Assembly: GCA_964481075.1 (NCBI GenBank) | Contig: CAYZSD010000195.1 | Coordinates: forward strand, 1-5,756 | DNA from: MWFE01 sp964481075 | GTDB taxonomy: Bacteria > Bacteroidota > Bacteroidia > Bacteroidales > Tenuifilaceae | Direction of reading: 5' to 3' | Length of the DNA stretch: 5,756 nucleotides | Shown: in pieces, positions 1 through 5,756 of the stretch | How the letters are laid out: each line of letters opens with the position of its first letter | Numbering within the stretch: position 1 is the stretch's first letter | Notes under the pieces: model-generated | Told to the model about the DNA's origin: nothing | The model's input: only the letters and a program-made list of their open reading frames with translations | The model's database searches: none | Position numbers and translations under genes: made by a program

Positions 1-3000
1 TAGAAGTTACCCAAATAACAAGGATATTAACCCAATATGTATCAAAGAAAACTCCAAAAACCTGCTTTTTGGGAGCATAAAAATGAGACCTAATAAACTT
101 GCTTTCAGGTAGAAGGAAGATTGGATCGATTTTTTGAATTAACGTCCCCTTGTATTCAATTATTCTTTCCATGTCGGATGTGTTTCTAACAAACTCGGAA
201 AGGCTTTCGTTGTAATGCTTGCGCTTAAGCTCAAGGAATAGCTCTCGGCCCTCTTCAGACCTTTGCCAAGACGACAGGATGCTGTCTTTCTTGCTACTCG
301 CTTTATTGTATAGTCTAACGTAGTAAATACGCAGGTATTCAAGATAGTTCTGAAGTTCAGTAATAACTTCGGAGTTAATATCGGTAAGGTTAAGCTTTTC
401 GTATTGTTTAAAGGGTAGCATCGATGAGGATGGATTGTGCATCTCATGGTGTATCTCATTCCGGAGTATCTTGAGAGCATCTTCAACATCCGATGAGCGT
501 GAAGGGTTATTTATATGCCTTTCGCATAGCGAAACTTTATTCTGAAGGGTTCTTATCCAGTAGTTCCTTTTGTAGTCGGAAATACTCATGGCTTCATCGA
601 AGTAGTAGAAAGGTCTCTGGTAGCGATTGTTTATGAACTGGTTCACAGCAAGGGCCTCGTAAGCCCAACGGGCAACAATAATCTCACCGTAGAAAGGGAT
701 GCTGCTTGGTGAGGAGATGGTTGGATTAAGTTTCTCAAATTTCACAATTATTCCACTAAGAATTATCTGTGGAATTACCAGAAAGGGGATAAGGATGTAT
801 ATGGTTACTACAGTTTTAAAGCTATCGGAAATGAGTAGTCCTAGCATGTTGGCAGAAACCCATGTGCTGAAAAGAACCAACCAGTACTGGAAGTACATCC
901 CCTTAATCTCAAGTATGGTATTTCCAATTAGAACAAAAACAAGGGCTTGGAAGGCTGAAAGCACTAATAGTATTATAACCTTCGACATTAGGTAGCTTCC
1001 CCAGCTAAGGTTGAGGAACGATTCTCTTTTTTGTATCTTGCGATCCTTGATAATTTCCTCGGCACTTACAGTAAGACCAACAAAGAAAGCAACAATAACC
1101 GACATGAACAGGTAAACAGGAAGGTTACTGTTATCCATCAGGGTATAGCCATAAAGGTTAGTAGCATCTACGTTATAGTACTTGATGATGTAAGAAAGCA
1201 GGAACGCAAGGAGGGGTGCTTCAAGTAAATTGATAACCATGTACTGAGTGTTGGCTATCTTGCTTAAAACATCTCGTTGAATGAATACACGTAGCTGCTT
1301 TATCCAACCGGGAATCTTGAAAAGATTTTTGGGAAGAGTTTCGGGAACCTCAACCTCTTTCTCTTCAGCAGAATTCAATTCGTTATAGAAATCGTACCAC
1401 TCAATTGGGCTTGTTTTTCGTGAACGGGTCGGATTACCGTATTCATCTAGTACATTCGCTTCTACTATGTTGAAAATTTGCTCGGGGTTCACGTTACCAC
1501 ATGCTGTACACTCGCTTTCGTTCCAGTTGGCGTGTTGAACCTTCGACTTAAAGTAAATGATTGATTCAATAGGGTCGCCGTTGTATATCAAGTAACCACC
1601 GGTATCAAGGATTAGAAGTTTGTCGAACATTTTAAAGATATCGGACGATGGCTGGTGGATTACAACGAATACCAGCTTACCCTTAAAGGTTAATTCCTTC
1701 AGAAGATCCAGAATGTTTTCTGAGTCACGGGAGCTAAGACCACTGGTAGGCTCATCGAGGAAGAGAATGGCTGGCTCTCTGATAAGTTCGAGGGCAATGT
1801 TTAGCCTTTTCCTTTGCCCACCGCTGATTTTCTTGTTGAGGGGTGAGCCCACAATCATGTCCTTTATCTCATGAAGCCCAAGGCTTAGAAGTGTTTCGTC
1901 AACTGCTTTAACAATTTCTTCCTCAGAGTAGTTGTCGAAGCAGAGCTTGGCGTTGTAGTATAGGTTTTGGAAAACGGTTAGCTCTTCAATCAGGAGGTCG
2001 TCCTGCGATACGAAACCAATGAGACCCTCAACCCGCTCGTCGTGGTGATGGATATCGATTCCGTTGACGGTAACCTGCCCTCTCGAAGGAATTTCTGATC
2101 CGTTTAGAACGTTCAAAAGGGTTGATTTTCCTGCCCCCGATGCCCCCATAATACCAACCAAATGTCCCGATTCAAGGGCAAAGTTCATTTTGTGAAGGCC
2201 AACCTTCCCTCCCTTAAAGCGAAACTCAACATCCTTAATTTCGAATAGTATTTTTTCCTTTATCTTGTCAAGGGTGAAAAGCGCAACAATATCGCTGTAG
2301 TATATAGGGCTAAGCTTTGGGTTTCTTATTGAAGAGCCCGTGTTAAGAACGAAAACCTTGTCCTTATGGAGTAGATGCCCATTCAGGTAAAGTTCTTCGT
2401 CACCCCAATAGCGAAGGAAGTAAATGTTGGCAACCTCAACCTGAATTATTCGAATTTCACCTTGGAGGGAAACCGATCGAAGATGTCGGATGGAAGGGTC
2501 TGGATACTCTTCCATGCCGTTAATTACCAGTGCATTGCTATACTGTGGATTTTCGGAAAAGCTGCTTACAACGAAATTATGGATTCTGTTAAAATCATCA
2601 TCGGGAATAAAGAAAGTTTCAGCCACCGTTGTAATGAATGCCAATTCCTGCTCGGTTATAGCACCATCATCCGATTTTACGAACTCAAGAAGGCGAACCA
2701 ACACCACAACTTTTTGTTGCTGAGTTAGTTCTTCATTGATTTGTGTGCAAATTTTTAGAACTCTCACCGAACTGGAAGAGGTTCGCTTCTTGGTTTTCGA
2801 CTTTTCGCTCTGTTTTTCTTGGTATAGATCGAAGTAGTAATCGAAGACTTTGAGGTACTCCCTTACAAGTTCCTGGTTGAGTTGCTGCCGAAGGAACGAT
2901 TCAACCACGATACGCCTCTCATTATACCCCTCCCCATTACCCTGATCATCTTCGGGATGGGCAATGATTGCGAAAAGTTGCATCAAGGCTTTTAGGATGG

Positions 3001-3010
3001 ATTCGCTCAT
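1..3010 (-). CDS. Large ABC transporter, ATP-binding and permease domains fused, with N-terminal TerB-like and FHA-like regions (3' end outside the window)
   Basis: An open frame of 1003 codons runs without a stop from ATG at 3010 to the left edge, where it is cut. A stop lies 11 codons upstream (3041-3043) with no other ATG between, which fixes the start. Residues 1-150 are helical and acidic; 95-150 look TerB-like, with a DDG turn at 114-116. Residues about 155-245 look beta-rich and FHA-like, ending in a GSSIRNP...PIYYSDI motif. The ATPase is complete and of ABCG type: Walker A GASGAGKST 289-297 (K295), Q-loop Q336, signature ISGGQRKR 395-402, Walker B D419/E420, H-loop H452. A CTAC motif (C501, C504) follows. 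Membrane segments lie near 593-612, 632-655, 677-700, 709-728 and 731-755. A soluble stretch of about 230 residues (757-990) precedes the last visible helix (992 onward). The fused order ATPase then permease suggests a homodimeric exporter in the inner membrane; substrate unknown. It follows the small exported protein by 36 bases, so it is probably co-transcribed. Confidence 0.93.
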   Translation of the reverse strand, partial: MSESILKALMQLFAIIAHPEDDQGNGEGYNERRIVVESFLRQQLNQELVREYLKVFDYYFDLYQEKQSEKSKTKKRTSSSSVRVLKICTQINEELTQQQKVVVLVRLLEFVKSDDGAITEQELAFITTVAETFFIPDDDFNRIHNFVVSSFSENPQYSNALVINGMEEYPDPSIRHLRSVSLQGEIRIIQVEVANIYFLRYWGDEELYLNGHLLHKDKVFVLNTGSSIRNPKLSPIYYSDIVALFTLDKIKEKILFEIKDVEFRFKGGKVGLHKMNFALESGHLVGIMGASGAGKSTLLNVLNGSEIPSRGQVTVNGIDIHHHDERVEGLIGFVSQDDLLIEELTVFQNLYYNAKLCFDNYSEEEIVKAVDETLLSLGLHEIKDMIVGSPLNKKISGGQRKRLNIALELIREPAILFLDEPTSGLSSRDSENILDLLKELTFKGKLVFVVIHQPSSDIFKMFDKLLILDTGGYLIYNGDPIESIIYFKSKVQHANWNESECTACGNVNPEQIFNIVEANVLDEYGNPTRSRKTSPIEWYDFYNELNSAEEKEVEVPETLPKNLFKIPGWIKQLRVFIQRDVLSKIANTQYMVINLLEAPLLAFLLSYIIKYYNVDATNLYGYTLMDNSNLPVYLFMSVIVAFFVGLTVSAEEIIKDRKIQKRESFLNLSWGSYLMSKVIILLVLSAFQALVFVLIGNTILEIKGMYFQYWLVLFSTWVSANMLGLLISDSFKTVVTIYILIPFLVIPQIILSGIIVKFEKLNPTISSPSSIPFYGEIIVARWAYEALAVNQFINNRYQRPFYYFDEAMSISDYKRNYWIRTLQNKVSLCERHINNPSRSSDVEDALKILRNEIHHEMHNPSSSMLPFKQYEKLNLTDINSEVITELQNYLEYLRIYYVRLYNKASSKKDSILSSWQRSEEGRELFLELKRKHYNESLSEFVRNTSDMERIIEYKGTLIQKIDPIFLLPESKFIRSHFYAPKKQVFGVFFDTYWVNILVIWVTS

Positions 3011-3035
3011 ACAGCTCTGTTGTTTAGGATTAAGA

Positions 3036-3048
3036 AGTCGTTACGACT
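3036..3048. repeat. Short inverted repeat at the end of the small exported protein gene
   Basis: The sequence agtcgttacgact has two perfect 6-base arms (3036-3041 and 3043-3048) around one central base, and it overlaps the TAG stop codon (3047-3049) of the upstream gene. As RNA it could form at most a 5-bp stem with a 3-base loop, and no T-run follows on the minus strand, so it is not a convincing terminator. It could be a protein-binding palindrome, a weak hairpin between two co-transcribed genes, or chance. Confidence 0.35.
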
Positions 3049-3463
3049 AAGGTTTATAGCCTATTAAAAGCATTGCGTAACCTGGCGTAAATTTTTGTGA
3101 AAGAACTTCAATCTGAATAATACAGGTTACAGTTGAAGTAAAACGAAAATTCCAATATGGCGTGTAGTTGTGACTTGCATTTGTGAAAAGAAGGTTTTTT
3201 TCGGTATCGTACACTGAAAAAACCAAATCACCACGACGAAGATTTGTACAAACAACCAGCCGGTATGTATTTTCACTAAAGAATGTGGTTCGAAACTCAA
3301 CCTTTTGGTCAGGTTTTAGTGGTGAAAAGTATTCTTGGCCATCAGATACAAATTCAGGGGAGAAGTAAAGCGAACAAATATTCTGTAGTTGTTCGAGTTG
3401 GGCAAAACTTGGTTTTGCCAATGCTATGATGATAAACAATATTCCAATTACTTTCTTTTTCAT
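3047..3463 (-). CDS. Small exported protein of 138 aa, predicted beta-rich, function unknown
   Basis: The preferred start is the ATG at 3463, which gives a textbook signal peptide: KKK at 2-4, hydrophobic core 5-15, and probable cleavage after SFA at 19-21 to leave a mature protein starting Q22. An in-frame GTG at 3487 would add eight residues ahead of the basic segment, so it is less likely. The mature part of about 117 residues alternates hydrophobic and polar residues like a beta sandwich. Distinct motifs are FVSDGQEY (38-45), NTYRLVVC (65-72), GDLVFSVYD (78-86), TPYWNF (101-106) and a C-terminal MLLIGYKP. I know this pattern (SDGQ, TYR, VFSVYD, TPYW) from unnamed Bacteroidota proteins, but no function is established to my knowledge. 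Three cysteines sit at 30, 72 and 114. The gene lies between the lipoprotein (30-base gap) and the ABC transporter (36-base gap), suggesting a periplasmic partner of that system. Confidence 0.85.
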   Translation of the reverse strand: MKKKVIGILFIIIALAKPSFAQLEQLQNICSLYFSPEFVSDGQEYFSPLKPDQKVEFRTTFFSENTYRLVVCTNLRRGDLVFSVYDTEKNLLFTNASHNYTPYWNFRFTSTVTCIIQIEVLSQKFTPGYAMLLIGYKP

Positions 3464-3493
3464 GTTTAGTAGAAGTAATTTTTCCACATTTGG

Positions 3494-4411
3494 TTATTCA
3501 ATAATTGCGTTTCTAATTATTTCAATTTTTTTGGAAATTGTATTAAGGTGATACTCAGAAATTACCACTCGCGATTCGCTGTTGATGTAAATTGTCTTAT
3601 TCAGTACATCAATTCTTGGCTCTTTGTATGAGTATGAATATATAATTCCATCGAACTCGTATGCTAAATCAATGAAAAGGTCAATAAGGTTAGAAAATTC
3701 GGCCGATTTGTAGTAGTAGGGGGTAAGCACCTCAATTAGGTTGTCTAAAGGATGTTTTTGTTCGCCAATACGATTAATAATTTCTCGGTTCGAGATATTT
3801 TTTGCAAGCTGTGTGAGGATGTACAAGCTTTCCACCCAACCTCCTGCAATTATAAGTGCACCTATCTCGTTTCTATCGTTGTCTCTTAGGTAGCTATCGG
3901 CTTTTCGGTATGTGCGGCTAAGGTGCACTAATAGGGAATCCCTTTGATTGATGTGCTTTTCTATGCCTAGGAAGAAGTCGCTATCGAAAGCTGGGTTTAG
4001 GTTTAGTTCTTCCGACAATCGCTTCAGGACACCTAGGTAAGTTATGGCCTGTGGTGTTCTTTCGTAGATATTGATGTAACTCAGATCCGTTCCATATATC
4101 CCAAGGTTGAGAGCTTTCTTGAAAGCAGTTGTATAACGTTTAAGATGTTCAGTTTTATTGGGCAAACTTTCATCAAAGGGAATATTGTGCTTTTTTATCA
4201 GATGAGAGGCTTGATATGGGGAGGGGAGTGGAAACAGAGAACTCTCATACTTTATGAGCATTGAAAGTGTGTCGGGTTTAAACTGTTCTCTTATTATTAT
4301 GCTTGTTTCCTTGTCTTTGGGACTTTTACAAGTAGCAAATACAGCAAAAACTAACAAAACGAGAGCATATTTTCGAAGGAAAACCATCCTTATGAATTTA
4401 TTCAAAAGCAT
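3494..4411 (-). CDS. Uncharacterised lipoprotein of 305 aa, mostly helical, Bacteroidota type
   Basis: The protein opens with a basic, hydrophobic lipoprotein signal: RKY at 13-15, a core of L/V/F/A at 16-26, and a likely lipidated C28 in the sequence FATC, a relaxed lipobox of the kind tolerated in Bacteroidota. A second in-frame ATG at 4387 (M9) gives a more usual 19-residue signal before the cysteine and could be the true start; ATG 4411 is kept as the longest form. The mature part starts KSPKDKE and is predicted mainly helical. Motifs are FPLPSPYQ (60-67), KKALNLGIYGTDLSY (98-112), a TPQAITYLGVLKRLSEEL stretch, and GALIIAGGWVESLYI (about residue 188 on). The LPSP...ALNLG.YG.DLSY pattern recurs in unnamed Bacteroidota lipoproteins as I remember them; no enzyme motif is visible. 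Lipid anchoring places it at the inner or outer membrane. It appears to be the first gene of the unit that ends in the ABC transporter. Confidence 0.88.
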   Translation of the reverse strand: MLLNKFIRMVFLRKYALVLLVFAVFATCKSPKDKETSIIIREQFKPDTLSMLIKYESSLFPLPSPYQASHLIKKHNIPFDESLPNKTEHLKRYTTAFKKALNLGIYGTDLSYINIYERTPQAITYLGVLKRLSEELNLNPAFDSDFFLGIEKHINQRDSLLVHLSRTYRKADSYLRDNDRNEIGALIIAGGWVESLYILTQLAKNISNREIINRIGEQKHPLDNLIEVLTPYYYKSAEFSNLIDLFIDLAYEFDGIIYSYSYKEPRIDVLNKTIYINSESRVVISEYHLNTISKKIEIIRNAIIE

Positions 4412-4508
4412 CTAAAAATATTTTAAGCATATTTTGATGCAAGAAATAAAAAAAATCTGAAACATCAAAGTTTTAGGTAACTAACATTGGTTTTTTGTTC
4501 AAATAAAA
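4412..4508. other. Intergenic region between the symporter and the lipoprotein, with an inverted repeat
   Basis: This 97-base AT-rich gap is the longest non-coding stretch. It contains a perfect 7-base inverted repeat, tttgatg at 4433-4439 and catcaaa at 4463-4469, with a 23-base spacer holding a run of eight A (T on the minus strand). The spacer is too long and the T-run is in the wrong place for a normal intrinsic terminator of the symporter gene; a second short hairpin (gcat...atgc, 4427-4440) is equally weak. The arms straddle the candidate promoter, so an operator is possible but unproven. Confidence 0.35.
4440..4469 (-). promoter_or_regulatory. Weak candidate promoter for the lipoprotein-exported protein-ABC unit
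   Basis: Bacteroidota housekeeping promoters are known to use TTTG near -33 and TAnnTTTG near -7, about 19-21 bases apart. On the minus strand there is TTTG at 4466-4469 and, 17 bases on, TATTTCTTG at 4440-4448, which resembles the -7 element with one extra base. The spacing is shorter than usual. The position, 28 bases before ATG 4411, is sensible, and this is the only gap in the window long enough for a promoter ahead of the three genes. The region is so rich in A and T that a chance match is quite possible. Confidence 0.25.
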
Positions 4509-5756
4509 TTATTCCACAACTTTTTTCCACCCATGTTTTTTTAAAGAAATTGATATAAGAACGATTCCAATTCCTGAAAGTGTAAATAAGATGAGAGCGG
4601 AAAGGTAGTCTGCAAGAATAATTTTTCCAGTACCAAAAAGGAAGCATATTACTGTTACGCATCCTCCGAGCCAAGCAACCCAAAGCTGAGTAAAGCCTTT
4701 GTCACTTTTAACATCAGGTACTTGTGACGAGATATTCTTCCAACCCCTTCCCCCTGGATGTACCCTTCTGTAAAAGGAAATTAACGTTGCTTGTTCGGTG
4801 GCTGGTGTGAGAAAAGTGATAGATATCCAGACAACTGATGAGAAAGCAACGGTGATAAGAAGGATAGGTTCAAATGCAAGATCTGTATATGTTTTGAGCC
4901 AAGGGTACACCAGAAAAGGGGCAAGCATTGCTGATATTTCGGACCAAGCATTGATTCTCCACCAGAACCAACGTAGGATAAGAACCAAACCAATGCCACC
5001 GCTACATGCTAAGATGAATCGCCATGCATCGCTAATTTTTGTGAATTGTGTTGTGGCAAAAAGCGACAGAAGCATTAAGATAAAGGTTGTTACCCTTGAA
5101 ATTTTGATGTAATACTTTTCTGATGCATTGGGTTTGATGAAGGGTTTGAAGAAGTCATTCACTATATATGATGTTCCCCAAACCATTTGTGATGCCATGG
5201 TTGACATGTAGGCGGCTAAAAAAGCGGCCATTAGTAGTCCCAGCCAACCATTGGGCATCACGTCGCGAATAACCATAACATAGGTCGCCCCCTTATCGGT
5301 GGCATCAGGGTAAAGGACAAGAGTAGCAAGGGCAACTACAATCCAAGGCCATGGGCGTATGGCATAATGGGCAATTTGAAACCAAAGAGTAGCCAAAAGA
5401 GAATTCTTTTCATCTTTTGCCGACATCATTCTTTGAGCCACATATCCACCACCACCCGGTTCAGCCCCAGGGTACCAGCTAGCCCACCACTGAACGCCCA
5501 TGTAAGTTATAAGGGCTGTAATGCTTAAAGTGAGAATCCCTGATGTATTTTGATCTGACTGATTTATCCCAGGGAAAAATGAGAAAACGGAATTGGGTAT
5601 TTTCTCCTTAAGTCCAGCAATTCCACCAACATCGGGATGGTCGAGCGTGAATATGGCCAGGACAATACAACCAGTCATTGCAATAATAAACTGAAAACTA
5701 TCAGTAAGGCTAACCCCCCACAATCCTGAAAGAGCTGTGTAAAATGCCACAAAAAG
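4509..5756 (-). CDS. Sodium:solute symporter, SSS family, C-terminal 415 residues (5' end outside the window)
   Basis: The frame is open to the right edge, so the start is missing; the GTG at 5750 is an internal valine. Positions here count from the first visible residue. A sodium-coupled importer of the inner membrane is indicated by about ten hydrophobic segments (near 20-38, 72-92, 119-149, 170-198, 223-236, 247-266, 273-287, 297-316, 355-385, 388-408). The helix AAFLAAYMSTMAS (177-189) matches the SSS sodium-site helix: A182, S185 and T186 correspond to the A-x-x-S-S/T ligands known from vSGLT and PutP. Subfamily marks are QWWASWYPGAEPGGGGYVAQRM (split at 89-99 and 100-110), HYAIRPWPWI (130-139) and the FYRRVHPGGRGW loop (328-339). 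About 150-200 N-terminal residues, including the first sodium-site helix, are off the window. The substrate is not readable; relatives carry sugars, amino acids, organic acids or vitamins. The 97-base gap downstream suggests it is not in one unit with the next genes. Confidence 0.94.
   Translation of the reverse strand, partial: LFVAFYTALSGLWGVSLTDSFQFIIAMTGCIVLAIFTLDHPDVGGIAGLKEKIPNSVFSFFPGINQSDQNTSGILTLSITALITYMGVQWWASWYPGAEPGGGGYVAQRMMSAKDEKNSLLATLWFQIAHYAIRPWPWIVVALATLVLYPDATDKGATYVMVIRDVMPNGWLGLLMAAFLAAYMSTMASQMVWGTSYIVNDFFKPFIKPNASEKYYIKISRVTTFILMLLSLFATTQFTKISDAWRFILACSGGIGLVLILRWFWWRINAWSEISAMLAPFLVYPWLKTYTDLAFEPILLITVAFSSVVWISITFLTPATEQATLISFYRRVHPGGRGWKNISSQVPDVKSDKGFTQLWVAWLGGCVTVICFLFGTGKIILADYLSALILFTLSGIGIVLISISLKKHGWKKVVE

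Noticed and set aside
160..489. Alternative minus-strand frame of 109 codons inside the ABC gene
   Set aside because: It is out of frame with the continuous 1003-codon reading and has no motif or initiation signal.
699..1228. Plus-strand open frames opposite the ABC permease region
   Set aside because: The minus-strand frame is continuous here and encodes clear membrane segments; the plus-strand translations show no domain or signal and are antisense shadows.
1620..2728. Plus-strand open frames opposite the ATPase and N-terminal region
   Set aside because: They lie across the Walker A, signature and Walker B codons of the minus-strand gene and show no recognisable protein features of their own.
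4412..4508. Intrinsic terminator after the symporter gene
   Set aside because: The only inverted repeats are AT-rich and short, with long loops or no T-run after the stem, so no terminator is claimed.
4465..4999. Other minus-strand frames and a plus-strand frame overlapping the symporter
   Set aside because: The symporter frame carries the SSS motifs through the whole region; the others are shifted or antisense readings of it.
5748..5750. GTG as the start of the symporter
   Set aside because: The frame stays open to the window edge, the SSS core would lack its first helices, and no ribosome binding site can be judged; it is an internal valine codon.

Overview
The window reads as chromosomal DNA from a member of the Bacteroidota, probably a Bacteroidales- or Marinilabiliales-like bacterium. 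The evidence is the moderately AT-rich composition, weak Shine-Dalgarno sequences, a lipoprotein and a small exported protein of types I know only from Bacteroidota, and a sodium:solute symporter with the subfamily motifs common there. The taxonomic call is an inference from protein style; no rRNA or other marker gene is present.

All four genes lie on the minus strand, so transcription runs from right to left. From the right edge they are: (1) the C-terminal 415 residues of an SSS-family sodium:solute symporter (4509-5756, its start lies off the window); (2) a 97-base intergenic gap (4412-4508) with a weak candidate promoter and a 7-bp inverted repeat; (3) an uncharacterised lipoprotein of 305 aa (3494-4411); (4) a small exported beta-rich protein of 138 aa (3047-3463); and (5) a very large ABC transporter, TerB-like/FHA-like/ABCG-type ATPase/permease, whose first 1003 residues fill 1-3010 and which continues off the left edge. 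The ABC gene is the largest feature of the window.

The lipoprotein, the small exported protein and the ABC transporter are separated by only 30 and 36 bases and probably form one transcription unit. One reading is a cell-envelope system: an inner-membrane exporter with a cytoplasmic sensory or regulatory N-terminus and an unusually large loop between its last two membrane helices, working with a lipid-anchored protein and a periplasmic protein. The substrate cannot be read from the sequence. The symporter is probably a separate unit. Nothing in the window resembles tRNA, rRNA, CRISPR, an insertion sequence or a phage gene.
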